A DNA stretch of 64,000 bases from Chitinophaga eiseniae (GTDB lineage: Bacteria > Bacteroidota > Bacteroidia > Chitinophagales > Chitinophagaceae), in assembly GCF_900167135.1 (NCBI RefSeq), contig NZ_FUWZ01000006.1, positions 372,001 to 436,000 of the forward strand, written 5' to 3'. Below the pieces are notes generated by a model. That model was not told the DNA's origin. It worked only from the letters and a program-made list of their open reading frames with translations, and made no database searches. This document shows, piece by piece, positions 34,021 through 44,061 of this stretch. A program made the position numbers and the translations under genes. Each line of letters opens with the position of its first letter. Position 1 is the first letter of the stretch.

Positions 34021-37000
34021 TTATAATCCAATGTTAACACCTACTGTAAATGTTTTTACGTTAGGGATATCATTGCCGTAAAAGCCATCCACTTCAATTT
34101 CAGGGTCCATGCCTTTATGTTTAGCCCATGTGAACAGGTTCTCAGCAGCCACGTAAATTCTGGCGCGCTGGATATGTGCACTGTTCAGGATGGATTTGGG
34201 AAGGCTGTAGCCCAGGTTTACCGTTTTCAGGCGCATATAGCCGCCATCAAACAGGAAGCGGGAAGATGTATTGGAGCCGAGGTCAGTGTTGTTTTCAACG
34301 AAACGCGGTACATCGGTAACGTCTCCTGGTTTCTGCCAGGCGCGGGCAGCCACATCGCTGGCGATGTTGGTACCTTTCGCGGAACCATCGTTGGAGATGG
34401 CCTGCAGATAAGAGTCGTAGATTTTGTTACCATAGTTAAAGAACAGCATCGCACTCAGGTCAAATCCTTTGTAGGTTGCTCTTACATTGAAACCACCATA
34501 GAATTTAGGCAGGGAGCTGCCCATTTTATAGCGACTTGCCTGTGTATACTGTTTGGTGGTGGTACGTTTACCGGTGAGGTTACCGTTGTTGTCGGTTTCG
34601 TTTCTGTACCACATTGGCTTACCATCCTGAGGATCTACGCCGGCGTATTCCGGGATGAAGAACTCATAACGGTCGCCACCTACTTTCCAGAGTTTGCTGC
34701 CAGTAGGAGCAATGATGGAATCAACGCCTCCGAGATCAACAATTTTGTTCTTGTTGGTAGTGATGTTAGCGCCCAGATCAAGCGTAAATTCGTTGTTACG
34801 AATTACATTCGCCTCTACTGCCGCCTCAAAGCCGGTATTATTCAGTTTAGCGAGGTTAGTTATCACAGACTCAAAACCGGTGGTCATAGACAGCGGCTTC
34901 TGAAACAGCAGTCCGTCAGAGCCACGACGGTAGTAACCTGCTTCCACACGGATCCTGTCGATAAAATAGGCTTCAATCCCCACATCGGTAGTGATAGCGC
35001 CTTCCCAGCGCAAGAGCGGGTTGCCCAGCTGGGCATATTTCGTACCGGCCTGACCGTTATAGTTGGCGCCTGCATCGTACAGGTCCAGACGGGCATAGCG
35101 GCCGATATTATCAGCACCACTCACACCGTGGCTGCCTTTGAGCTTCAGTTCTCTTAACCAGCCGGCCGTGCTGCTCATGAAGTTCTCTTTAGAGATCATC
35201 CAGGCGCCACCCACTGACCAGAAAGTACCATATCTTTTTTCCTCACCGAAGACAGAAGATCCGTCTGTACGGAGGCTGGCAGACAGGATGTACTTATTCT
35301 CGAAGTCGTAGTTAACACGGGAGAAATAAGAGTTAAATTTCTTCTGTGTGCGGTCTGAAGTTGGGTTGGTAGCCGTAGATCCCGCGCCCAGCTCAGAAAT
35401 ACCTTCAAACGGAAACCCTGTAGAACCGGCGGTCAGATTAGTATAAACATAGTTAAATGCTTCCTGGCCCACCAGTACGTTCACATGGTGTTTATCGAAG
35501 GTATTGTCAAATGTCAGGGTATTGACGATGGTCGTTCTGGTATCTCTCGGCGCGTATTTATTGCTACGACCGTTTACCGCTTTACCGTCGCCGTTTAGCG
35601 GGTTGTAATAGCGGCTTTCCCGCAGGTCTACCACATCAGCGCCCACCTGTGATTTGAAGGTCAGGTATTTCAGAAAATTCACCTCGGCATAAGCGGAGAG
35701 GATAGCTCTCAGCGTTTTAGCATTGTGAATGTTGGATTTGCTAAGGCCTACGGGGTTGTAATCCTTCATGACAGGATTGAGGTAATTGTAAGCCAGCCCA
35801 CTTCCGGAGGGGTCCTGAACGGGGTTACCGTTAGCATCCCGTTGATACAGGGAATACACCGGAGCCACCCTGTCAGCAAAGTAAATCGGGTTAGCAGAAC
35901 CGGTAGAACCCGGAGGTGTGTTCTGGTCGGTAGAAGAGAAAGTGGAGAACACACCGAATTTCAGGAAGTCGGTCGCCCTTGTTTCCAGGTTCAGTTTGGC
36001 ATTGTAACGTTTGAAGTCAGACGCCATTATCACGCCTTTCTGATTGAAATAACCAGCACCGAAATAATAAGTGGTTTTGTCTGTACCACCGGAAACACTG
36101 ATACCGTAGTCCTGGGTTATACCGGTCCTGGTGACAGCATCTCTCCAATCAGTATCATAGTATTTAACGGTACCGGAAGTCAGCCTTCCGTCAGCGCCAT
36201 AAGGATTGGCGTTATTGAACGGATTGGCCTGCAGGGCCGCGATGGTGGACGCATTGGCTTGTTTAGCCGCATCTGCAGGCGAAGCACCGCCGGCAACACC
36301 TTGTTTATAGTAGGAATCCCACCAGTATTTGAAGTATTCTTCACTGCCCAGGAAGTCGTGCCTGTCAACAGCGATACCGGACCAACCGTTGCTGCCGGTC
36401 ACGTTTACGCTCATTCTGCCGGCTTTACCTTTTTTGGTCGTGATGAGGATCACGCCATTGGCAGCACGGGAACCGTACAAGGCGGCAGCAGAAGCGTCTT
36501 TCAGCACCGTTACGGTTTCAATATCTTTAGGATCGAGGGTAGCCAGTACATCAGCAGTGGTAGAGGCTTGTGTGAAGTCACCAGTGGCCACTGCGATACC
36601 GTCCACTACGTACAACGGTGTACTATTGGCGTTCGCGTTGGTGCTGGTACCAAAGCCGCCTACGCCGCGAATACGGATAGTAGTGGCGCCACCTGGCTGC
36701 CCCGACACGCTTTGTACTGTTACACCCGGAACATTACCCTGTAAAGCTTTTTCGAAAGAGGTTACCGGTCTTTCTGCGAGCACTTCTGCTTTTACGACAG
36801 AGGCAGACCCGGTAAAGGTGGCTCTTTTCTGTGTACCATAAGCCACTACCAGTACTTCGTCCAGTACCTTGTCATCGGGCTTCAGGGCCACTCGGATGTC
36901 TGAACCTGCGCCCAGTGCCACTTCCTGTTCTTCGTAACCTACAAATGAAAAACGAAGTACTTTGTTCTCGCCCTGTACCGCTAAGGTGAATGTGCCTGAT

Positions 37001-37167
37001 GCAGAGGTCACGGTCCCGGTTCTCTCGCCTTTGACCTGTACCGTCACGCCAGGTAATGGGTTACCGCCCTTGGCGTCTGTGACCGTACCTGTAATCGTCC
37101 TGTTTTGAGCCTGCAGTCCGGCTATTCCCGAACATAGCAGCATCAATAGAAGTAGAACTCTCTTCAT
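34021..37167 (-). CDS. SusC/RagA family TonB-linked outer-membrane transporter
   Basis: A 1048-residue outer-membrane protein: signal peptide (ending GLQAQ), a CarboxypepD_reg-like domain (ITGTVTDAKGGNPLPGVTVQ, about residues 24-105), a TonB box LDEVLVVAYG near residue 107, a plug domain with the SusC signatures PVTSFEKALQGNVPGVTV and TVLKDASAAALYGSRAANG, and then a long beta barrel ending in TFTVGVNIGL. It has no N-terminal FecR-interacting extension, so anti-sigma control is not expected. It imports a ligand with its SusD partner. Confidence 0.96.
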   Translation of the reverse strand: MKRVLLLLMLLCSGIAGLQAQNRTITGTVTDAKGGNPLPGVTVQVKGERTGTVTSASGTFTLAVQGENKVLRFSFVGYEEQEVALGAGSDIRVALKPDDKVLDEVLVVAYGTQKRATFTGSASVVKAEVLAERPVTSFEKALQGNVPGVTVQSVSGQPGGATTIRIRGVGGFGTSTNANANSTPLYVVDGIAVATGDFTQASTTADVLATLDPKDIETVTVLKDASAAALYGSRAANGVILITTKKGKAGRMSVNVTGSNGWSGIAVDRHDFLGSEEYFKYWWDSYYKQGVAGGASPADAAKQANASTIAALQANPFNNANPYGADGRLTSGTVKYYDTDWRDAVTRTGITQDYGISVSGGTDKTTYYFGAGYFNQKGVIMASDFKRYNAKLNLETRATDFLKFGVFSTFSSTDQNTPPGSTGSANPIYFADRVAPVYSLYQRDANGNPVQDPSGSGLAYNYLNPVMKDYNPVGLSKSNIHNAKTLRAILSAYAEVNFLKYLTFKSQVGADVVDLRESRYYNPLNGDGKAVNGRSNKYAPRDTRTTIVNTLTFDNTFDKHHVNVLVGQEAFNYVYTNLTAGSTGFPFEGISELGAGSTATNPTSDRTQKKFNSYFSRVNYDFENKYILSASLRTDGSSVFGEEKRYGTFWSVGGAWMISKENFMSSTAGWLRELKLKGSHGVSGADNIGRYARLDLYDAGANYNGQAGTKYAQLGNPLLRWEGAITTDVGIEAYFIDRIRVEAGYYRRGSDGLLFQKPLSMTTGFESVITNLAKLNNTGFEAAVEANVIRNNEFTLDLGANITTNKNKIVDLGGVDSIIAPTGSKLWKVGGDRYEFFIPEYAGVDPQDGKPMWYRNETDNNGNLTGKRTTTKQYTQASRYKMGSSLPKFYGGFNVRATYKGFDLSAMLFFNYGNKIYDSYLQAISNDGSAKGTNIASDVAARAWQKPGDVTDVPRFVENNTDLGSNTSSRFLFDGGYMRLKTVNLGYSLPKSILNSAHIQRARIYVAAENLFTWAKHKGMDPEIEVDGFYGNDIPNVKTFTVGVNIGL

Positions 37168-37300
37168 TGTTATGGATTTTGGTTTAGATAAATGTTCACC
37201 CGTCTCACCCGGGAGGATGAGTCACGATATTGGCGCTGTGCTGTAAACTGATTTAGATTTTAATTTATCCTCTCTAAGCGGTTTAAATTTGGGCAGGGAT

Positions 37301-37338
37301 CAAACGTACTTCTCTCATGCTGTTTCATCGTGAAACAG
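37301..37338 (-). promoter_or_regulatory. SusC promoter with inverted repeat CTGTTTCA-N3-TGAAACAG
   Basis: On the reverse strand an exact -7 TACGTTTG lies at 37301-37308. Just upstream, at the -33 zone (37320-37338), are perfect 8-base inverted arms. This is the expected place for an activator or repressor. No clear TTTG at consensus spacing; TTTC is the nearest. Confidence 0.5.
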
Positions 37339-37662
37339 TCTGCAAAAACCATCTACAGTAATTTAAATGCCTGCCGGAAAATACTCAATAATGCTCTAAA
37401 TAATTCGACTAAAAAAATTGCAAAAGGTCGCTTCAGGAAGAAAGTTAGTTATACCATCGTTGGCCAGGGATAAGCCATACACTTGGACTTAGTCAACATA
37501 GTTGGCTATTTCAATCATAAGCAAGTCAACATAATCTGATTGCTACAGCAAACAACTTCTCACAAAAAGGATCTCAAATGCACTTGTTCTACTTTATTGA
37601 ATGCAAGATAATTTAACAAAACTATAATTTCCAAATTTATTTACGATTAGTTACAAAAAAAA

Positions 37663-37694
37663 AACGGGCGCCCCTATACGCAAGGGGGCCCATT
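37663..37694 (-). terminator. terminator of the T9SS protein gene
   Basis: GC-rich hairpin, GGGCGCCCCT against AGGGGGCCC, with a run of nine A on the + strand at its left, which reads as a T tract for the reverse strand. It lies about 85 bases after the stop of the gene at 37778. Confidence 0.7.
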
Positions 37695-37777
37695 TTCTAT
37701 CTGACACAATAGTCAATACGATGCCATACAATCTACCCAAAACGACGGTATCATACAGTGTTTATCCTTTTACGCCA

Positions 37778-39202
37778 TTACAGGGAATGGGATACGATCA
37801 CTACTTTACTTTGTTTTTCCTTACCGGTGATCACCTGCATTATATAAGTACCGTCTTTTACGTCCTGTACATTCATCATTGCTTTCCGTGCACCAGCAGT
37901 CAACCTCATTCGTTTGATTTCTTTATAGTACATGTCGTAGAGGATGATAACTGCGGCATCTTGCGCAGACGTTTTCAGCGTAGCTGCAGATGTACCGGAC
38001 ATATCGATGGAGACATAGCTACCTGCCGGATTGGGGCTTACCGTAAACGTGCTGCCACCGCCACTATCCAGCGTCCCTGTCCGGTGGAGCTCGGTGCTCC
38101 ATCCGCATTCATTTTTCCATTTTACATACATGGACACCGAACCGGGTAAGGTAGGACCCGAAACATTGTTCATCTGCACGTAGATGAGTTTTTTATCGTT
38201 GTGATAGCTTTCTATAGTCCCGCCGATGACCGTCCAATCAATATCCAGTACGTTACCATAGTTTGCCGGTGGTCCAACGGAAAACTCATAAGTCTGCCCA
38301 CCGGCAAAGTGTATGCCGTTACGGGGAAAGCCCATGATAAAGTTGATAGGCGGCGTACCTGTTCCCAGTGTTTTCACAGCCGTATCGCTGGCGCCGCATT
38401 CGCCTACCGCAAATACTTTGAGGCTTGCTTGATAATCCCCGCCGGCAGAAGATATAGATACATTGTTGCCACTGGCGCCTGTAATGGTAACGGGAGAAGG
38501 CTGACCGTTGATCCGGATGTTGGGGTTATCGGCAGTCCAGGTGTACGATGTGACGCTAGGATATGCGGCCACACTGAGCGTCTGGGCACCGCTGTTGCAG
38601 ATAACACCCGGTCCTGAAATATTGCCGATAGCAGGTTTGGGACGTGTTATGGCTACCGTGGATGCACGGAACTTGTTGCAGCTGTCATTTTTAGCGACTA
38701 TCGATACATTGCCCTGGGCCCCGTTGTTAATATTCATGGTAAACTGATGGTTGCTGATCCGGGTAACAGGCCAGCCGGCATCATTTGATACATAAACAGA
38801 ATCGGCATTGGGAATATTATCGACGGTAATGGTCGTAGCGCCTCTGAACGAACAGGGAAAACTTCTTGTCAGGGTGGTATACTCTATCGGTCTTCCGATG
38901 CCCCGTACCGTTATCGCCTGTGAAGTATCGCGGAACTGGCTGCCGTCAGCCCACCGTATATCCGCCACCACGCGAGGCTTTATTGGCTGATCATCCGGGA
39001 ACTTAATATAACATTGGGCGCCTGTTGGCTCAACAATACCGAAGCCACCGATCACCGTATAGCTGATCGTGTTATAAGGCCTGGTGGTCACATACGAATA
39101 TGTGTATTGTGTATTCGGGCATACTGTGGTCGGGCCGGTTACCTGCGCCTGCGCCAACATGGAAAAGAGGGAAGCGAAACAAAAAAGAATAGTAGACTTC
39201 AT
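37778..39202 (-). CDS. secreted PKD-like protein with T9SS C-terminal tail
   Basis: A 474-residue protein: signal peptide (ending LAQAQ), a series of Ig/PKD-like beta domains (TGPTTVCPNTQYTYSYVTTR near residue 22, ISGPGVICNSGAQTLSVAA near residue 195, GYTF-like FAGGQTYEFSVGPP near residue 305), and a C-terminal Por-secretion type-A domain (FTVSPNPAGSYVSIDMSG, then GTYIMQVITGKEKQSKVVI). It should pass through the type IX system and be attached to or released from the surface. It has no catalytic motif; adhesin or structural roles are possible. The paired Cys and pattern suggest the SprB/gldB-independent class of surface proteins only loosely. Confidence 0.85.
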   Translation of the reverse strand: MKSTILFCFASLFSMLAQAQVTGPTTVCPNTQYTYSYVTTRPYNTISYTVIGGFGIVEPTGAQCYIKFPDDQPIKPRVVADIRWADGSQFRDTSQAITVRGIGRPIEYTTLTRSFPCSFRGATTITVDNIPNADSVYVSNDAGWPVTRISNHQFTMNINNGAQGNVSIVAKNDSCNKFRASTVAITRPKPAIGNISGPGVICNSGAQTLSVAAYPSVTSYTWTADNPNIRINGQPSPVTITGASGNNVSISSAGGDYQASLKVFAVGECGASDTAVKTLGTGTPPINFIMGFPRNGIHFAGGQTYEFSVGPPANYGNVLDIDWTVIGGTIESYHNDKKLIYVQMNNVSGPTLPGSVSMYVKWKNECGWSTELHRTGTLDSGGGSTFTVSPNPAGSYVSIDMSGTSAATLKTSAQDAAVIILYDMYYKEIKRMRLTAGARKAMMNVQDVKDGTYIMQVITGKEKQSKVVIVSHSL

Positions 39203-39562
39203 GGCATTTTAAAGGGTTTTATGAATAAAAAAGGATTGACGGAATAGCATGTTTATGGCATCAGTTTTTCATCTTCAGAAGGATACAGGTATAACAATAA
39301 CAGGCGGCACATACTGACACTCAGGTTAACAGCTATAAGAGATCAGCAATGATTTCAGTGGCTGTATCACGGGTTTTATGATAAATGGTCCGATAGTAAC
39401 GAGTCTAAGCTAAACAATATCTCAGTATTCCGGAAAAAAAAATGACACTTGATATTTTTGTATACACATTTAGGTCAATATATGAACACGATCTATCAAT
39501 AACCGCTAACATCCCTGCATAACGATCACTATATTTATGCGCGAAAAGTATACGATAGCAAT
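39203..39562. promoter_or_regulatory. 360-base divergent intergenic region
   Basis: It separates the reverse-strand T9SS gene from the S9 peptidase. Two candidate rightward -7 elements are visible: TATTTTTG (39453-39460, exact) and TATATTTA (39530-39537, one mismatch, 26 bases before the start). Neither has a TTTG at consensus spacing. No hairpin or repeat seen. Confidence 0.45.
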
Positions 39563-41719
39563 ATGAAGTACCGCTTATTTTGGAGCGTGGCTGCAGCCGG
39601 CAGCCTTTCCTGCACCGCTCTTTCGGCGCAACAGCTTTCCCGGGCGCCTTACCTGCCTGACCATGCAGCGGTCATGGGACGTTACCAAAAAGTACAACTA
39701 ATGGACAGTCTTACGCGCAAAAAAGTATTCCGGCATAATGTGGATGCCAGCTGGCTTCCCGGCGGTGAGCGGTTCTGGTATATGGTCGGCAACAGTGAGG
39801 ACACGACGAAAACCTATTACCTGGTACATGCTGCTACCGGACACAAAAAAGAAGTAAAGGATACTGCCGAGCAGCAGCGGCTGATCGTCGCCGGCAGACC
39901 GTCATCACCGGTAGCGCAACGAGAGCCGTCCCGATGGCAGGATTTTGAAACAGACCCCGTATCTCCCGATAAACAATGGATTGCCCGTATCATTAACGGC
40001 AACGTATATATTCAATCTGCCGGAGACAGTGCGCTGACACAGCTGACCGCTAACGGCGCCGACACTGGTCAGGCAGCCCGTTATGAAGCGCTGGCATGGT
40101 CTCCCGACAGCAGGTATATAGTGGGATATCTTACCCGGCCTGTCACAGATTCGGCTGTTTATTATGTGCTGACGGATGTTGCCCGCACCACCCGCGGACA
40201 GCTCCGCTCCCACCCCTATAAACAACCCGGAGATCCTTTCCCGTCCTACCAGATGTATATCTTTTCCATCACGGATAAAAAAGTAATCCGGACAGACGCT
40301 GACGCGCTGGATTTCTTTGGCCCGCCTGTATTGCATTGGCGGCATAAAGCGCCCCGTTATTTTTTATATGAGAAGGTAGACCGTGGCCATCAGCGTTTCC
40401 GGGTGATGGAGGCAGATGCGCTTACCGGGGCCACCCGGACCGTTTTAGACGAGCAGGTACCCACTTTTATTTATGAATCGCGGCTTTACACCCATTATCT
40501 GCCGGAGACCAACGAGATGTTGTGGACATCCGAAAAAGACGGCTGGCGGCACCTCTACCTCGTCAATACCCTCACCGGAGCGGTAAAAAACCAGGTCACC
40601 CGCGGAGAATGGGTGGTACGTAGTATCGACAGTGTGGACGCCGTCAAAAGAGAGATATGGTTTCGTGCAGCGGGTATGGAACCGGGGGAAGACCCTTACT
40701 TTATCCATTATTACCGTATCGGTTTCGATGGTCAGCATCTTGTTAAGCTCACTCCGGCAGCAGGCAACCACCAGGTATACTTTTCGCCCGACCGGAAATA
40801 CTATATCGATAAATACTCACAGGTAAACGTTCCCCCGGTGAATGAACTGCGCCGTACGGCCGACGCTAAACTTATTACGGTAACAGAACGGGCCGATGTC
40901 AGCGCCTGGCAAGCCACCGGTGTTCCCTTCCCTACCCCGTTCCATGCCAAAGGCAGGGACGGAAAAACAGATATCTGGGGCATTATGTGCCGCCCTTCGG
41001 ACTACGACAGCACACAGCTGTATCCTATTATAGAAAACATCTATGCCGGTCCGCATGATGCATTTGTGCCGAAGAGTTTTATGAGTTACTATACGGACAT
41101 GCAACGCCTGGCGGACCTGGGCTTTGTGGTGGTGCAAATAGACGGCATGGGTACTGCCAACCGTTCCAAGGCATTCCATGATATATGCTGGAAAAACCTG
41201 TCAGACGCCGGCTTTCCCGACCGTATCCTTTGGATCAAGGCGCTGGGGAAAAAGTATCCTTTCGCAGACACCTCCCGCGTGGGACTGTACGGCACCTCCG
41301 CCGGCGGACAAAACGCGCTTGGCGGCCTGCTTTTTCATCCGGAGTTTTACAAAGCGGCGGTAGCTTCCTGCGGCTGCCACGATAACCGTGTGGACAAACA
41401 GTGGTGGAATGAACAATGGATGGGTTATCCGGTGGGAAAACACTATGAAGAACAGTCCAACGTTACCCACGCCGGTAAACTGAAAGGCGCCCTGTTGCTG
41501 ATAGTGGGCGAAGCGGATACCAATGTGCCGCCGGAGTCCACCTATCGCGTAGTCAACGCGCTGATCAAAAACAATAAAACCTTTGAGTTCCTTCCTATAC
41601 CGGGAATGGGCCACAGCGATGGCGGTCCGTATGGACGGACCAGACGCAATGACTTCTTTGTGCGGCATCTGCTGAAAGCCGTGCCGCCGGACAGGAATAA
41701 CGCCCATAATAGTTTTTAG
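39563..41719 (+). CDS. S9 family prolyl oligopeptidase / DPP4-like peptidase
   Basis: A 718-residue exported peptidase (signal MKYRLFWSVAAAGSLSCTAL, ending LSAQQ). The N-terminal beta-propeller (DPPIV_N, about residues 60-440) is followed by the catalytic alpha/beta hydrolase domain. The triad is visible: Ser in GLYGTSAGGQNALG near residue 578, Asp in GEADTNVPPEST near 654, and His in PGMGHSDGG near 690. It removes N-terminal dipeptides or short oligopeptides in the periplasm. Followed by the sigma-54 activator 77 bases later; a functional link is not proven. Confidence 0.93.
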   Translation: MKYRLFWSVAAAGSLSCTALSAQQLSRAPYLPDHAAVMGRYQKVQLMDSLTRKKVFRHNVDASWLPGGERFWYMVGNSEDTTKTYYLVHAATGHKKEVKDTAEQQRLIVAGRPSSPVAQREPSRWQDFETDPVSPDKQWIARIINGNVYIQSAGDSALTQLTANGADTGQAARYEALAWSPDSRYIVGYLTRPVTDSAVYYVLTDVARTTRGQLRSHPYKQPGDPFPSYQMYIFSITDKKVIRTDADALDFFGPPVLHWRHKAPRYFLYEKVDRGHQRFRVMEADALTGATRTVLDEQVPTFIYESRLYTHYLPETNEMLWTSEKDGWRHLYLVNTLTGAVKNQVTRGEWVVRSIDSVDAVKREIWFRAAGMEPGEDPYFIHYYRIGFDGQHLVKLTPAAGNHQVYFSPDRKYYIDKYSQVNVPPVNELRRTADAKLITVTERADVSAWQATGVPFPTPFHAKGRDGKTDIWGIMCRPSDYDSTQLYPIIENIYAGPHDAFVPKSFMSYYTDMQRLADLGFVVVQIDGMGTANRSKAFHDICWKNLSDAGFPDRILWIKALGKKYPFADTSRVGLYGTSAGGQNALGGLLFHPEFYKAAVASCGCHDNRVDKQWWNEQWMGYPVGKHYEEQSNVTHAGKLKGALLLIVGEADTNVPPESTYRVVNALIKNNKTFEFLPIPGMGHSDGGPYGRTRRNDFFVRHLLKAVPPDRNNAHNSF

Positions 41720-41796
41720 GAAGGCACCTGCGCGCCATCTTCCTTCAGGCTTAAAAAATCTTATTCACTATATTTAGCCTGATTTAACGCGTATCC

Positions 41797-43908
41797 ATGA
41801 AAAAAGAAAAATTACAGGGACCGGAGCAACCTGTTCTTTCTAAAGCCGTGCTGGAACAGGAAAGAAAGATGTTGCTGGACCTCGGTAATGATATCACCCG
41901 GGTCAGGGATAAAAATGACCTGCTGCTGCTTTTCTCCAGGCGGCTCAAACGATATTTTTATTTCACGCACACCATCGTCACCCTCATCGATGAAAAAGGT
42001 GGTACTTACACCCCTTTTCTGCTGGACAATGAACACTCACCCATCCGGACGCACGCGAGATATGCAGAACTGGTCAAAGCCCGTTTCCCGCTGAACGAGC
42101 CTTTCATACAGGCGGTATTGCAGGCCAATGGCCCCATCTCCTTTCTGTTGGAAGCGGTAATGGACCAACCGGGCAGCCCAGTCTTCCTTAAAGTGAATTA
42201 CGAGGAAGGCGTGCGGGAAATACTGATGACGAAGATCATGATGGAAGACAAGCCGGTGGGCTTTATCCATATGTATACCGACAAACCCGGAAGTTTCACC
42301 AACGAATTCCGGAGCGTGATCAATGGCATTGTTCCCCAGTTGTCGGGCGCTGTCTCCAACATCCTCAAAAACGAAGAGATCTATAAAACAGAAAGAGAGA
42401 AATCTTTTCTGCTGGACTTCAGTAATGAAATAGCGAAGGTCCGGTCCAAGCCGGAGCTGCAGGCCGCTATCTTCAAGGTATTGGATAAAACGATGCACAC
42501 GCAGCTGGCCATGATCCGGGTGATTGACGACGACGGCATTCATCTTTCAATGTTTATGTGCGACCCCACTTTATTTGGTGGCGCCAAAGCTTTTGAGCAA
42601 ATGTCCAACACGCGGATCACCGTGGAAGAGCCGTACACGTCGAAGGTGCTGGCCAGCAAAGAAGGGCTGGTGTTCAGCGTTGCGGAGGAAATAAAAGGCG
42701 GTAACGATTATGCCAGGCTATGGGCTACCACCGGCCGGAAAAACATGTACAGTTTTCCCCTGCGGGTGGGTGACCGCAACATCGGCACCATCTGGATGCT
42801 GGCCAACAAACTCAGTAAGTTGCTGCTGAAAGGTATCTGCGCGCAGATATCCATCTCCATTGCCAACATTCAGGCCAACGAAAAACTGCTGGCCTATAAA
42901 AAACAACTGGAAAATGAAAATGACTATCTGAAAGAACAGATCAGGACCATCTACAATTTCTCCGAAATAGTAGGCAACGGTGCTGCCATGCAGGAAGTTT
43001 ACCGGCTGATATCGCTGGTGGCGGCATCAGGCACCACGGTACTCGTGCTTGGTGAAACAGGCACCGGCAAAGAACTGATCGCCCGCGCCATTCACAATGC
43101 TTCCACCCGTAAGGACAAACTGATGGTAAAAGTCAATTGCGCTGCATTGCCGGCCAACCTGATAGAGAGCGAATTATTCGGTCACGAACGGGGCGCCTTC
43201 ACCGGCGCTACGGAGAAACATATCGGCAAATTCGAACTGGCCAACCAGAGCACCCTGTTCCTTGATGAAATCGGTGAACTTCCATTGGAGGCGCAGGCTA
43301 AACTGCTGCGCGTTATCCAGGAGCGGGAACTCGAAAGGGTTGGCGGCAAACAAACCATCCGGGTGGACGTGCGGCTGATTGCCGCCACCAACCGGAACCT
43401 GGAAGAAGCCGTCAGGGCGGGCCAGTTCCGGGAGGACCTCTACTACCGGCTAAACGTGTTCCCCATTCCGCTGCCACCGCTGCGGGAACGGCCGGAAGAC
43501 CTCGAACCACTGGCAAATTTCTTCGTGAAAAAATATGCCCGGAATGCCGGCAGGAAAATCAGTCAGATCGCTTCCAAAGCTATGCAGCAGCTACATAGCT
43601 ACAACTGGCCCGGCAACGTGCGGGAACTGGAGCATATGATAGAACGCAGCGTATTGCTCGCGACAGACGGAATCCTGAAAGACGTCTATATCCCCCAAAA
43701 AAATATACCGGAAAAACAAAGTCCTGCCTACCTGGTCAACCGGTCGCTCGAAGAAGTGGAACGCAGCTATATCATTGACATCCTCAAACGCTGCCACGGA
43801 AAGATCTCCGGCGTCGGCGGCGCCGCAGAAATACTACAGGTGCCCGGTAATACCCTCCATTCCAAAATGAAAAAACTGGGCATTACCAAAGCAGACTACT
43901 TCTCCTGA
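41797..43908 (+). CDS. sigma-54-dependent activator with two GAF domains
   Basis: A 703-residue regulator. Two GAF domains (about residues 25-190 and 210-365), both starting with a predicted linker FLLDFSNEIAKVR/MLLDLGNDITRVR, precede a coiled-coil linker and the AAA+ domain (385-620). The ATPase shows Walker A GETGTGKE, the sigma-54 contact loop GAFTGA, and Walker B TLFLDEIGE. A C-terminal Fis-type HTH has GAAEILQVPGNTLHSKMKKL. It activates RpoN-dependent genes in response to a small ligand bound by GAF. No GG-N10-GC promoter is evident next to it; the target is unknown. Confidence 0.94.
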   Translation: MKKEKLQGPEQPVLSKAVLEQERKMLLDLGNDITRVRDKNDLLLLFSRRLKRYFYFTHTIVTLIDEKGGTYTPFLLDNEHSPIRTHARYAELVKARFPLNEPFIQAVLQANGPISFLLEAVMDQPGSPVFLKVNYEEGVREILMTKIMMEDKPVGFIHMYTDKPGSFTNEFRSVINGIVPQLSGAVSNILKNEEIYKTEREKSFLLDFSNEIAKVRSKPELQAAIFKVLDKTMHTQLAMIRVIDDDGIHLSMFMCDPTLFGGAKAFEQMSNTRITVEEPYTSKVLASKEGLVFSVAEEIKGGNDYARLWATTGRKNMYSFPLRVGDRNIGTIWMLANKLSKLLLKGICAQISISIANIQANEKLLAYKKQLENENDYLKEQIRTIYNFSEIVGNGAAMQEVYRLISLVAASGTTVLVLGETGTGKELIARAIHNASTRKDKLMVKVNCAALPANLIESELFGHERGAFTGATEKHIGKFELANQSTLFLDEIGELPLEAQAKLLRVIQERELERVGGKQTIRVDVRLIAATNRNLEEAVRAGQFREDLYYRLNVFPIPLPPLRERPEDLEPLANFFVKKYARNAGRKISQIASKAMQQLHSYNWPGNVRELEHMIERSVLLATDGILKDVYIPQKNIPEKQSPAYLVNRSLEEVERSYIIDILKRCHGKISGVGGAAEILQVPGNTLHSKMKKLGITKADYFS

Positions 43909-43916
43909 TAACCGCT

Positions 43917-43960
43917 CACTTTATATCGTGAATGTTTTCGTGCTTTCACGATATGAAGTG
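43917..43960. promoter_or_regulatory. 16-base inverted repeat between activator and NmrA-like gene
   Basis: Arms CACTTTATATCGTGAA and TTCACGATATGAAGTG, one mismatch, 12-base spacer. It lies 100 bases before the start of the next gene. No T tract follows, so it is more likely a binding site, possibly for the upstream activator, than a terminator. Confidence 0.55.
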
Positions 43961-44061
43961 AAAGGGAAAATGCGACATCTGCTGTTTTTTAATGATTATC
44001 AACCACTTACAATTTCGGCACGCGACTCGACTTACTGACTGCAAACTAAAAATTCAAACTT

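Larger units (their letters stand above)
37168..37777. promoter_or_regulatory. 610-base region upstream of SusC
   Basis: It contains the SusC promoter and the inverted repeat listed separately, a terminator for the neighbouring T9SS gene, and about 320 bases (37340-37660) of AT-rich DNA with no reading frame, repeat or promoter I can support. The SusC leader would be about 130 bases. Confidence 0.5.

Noticed and set aside
34117..36744. two long forward frames antisense to the SusC gene
   Set aside because: Shadows of the barrel-coding region; composition is Val/Phe/Gly rich without any domain.
40317..40337. sigma-54-like TGGCCCG...TTGCA inside the S9 peptidase gene
   Set aside because: GG to GC spacing is 12 rather than 10 and it lies inside a coding region.
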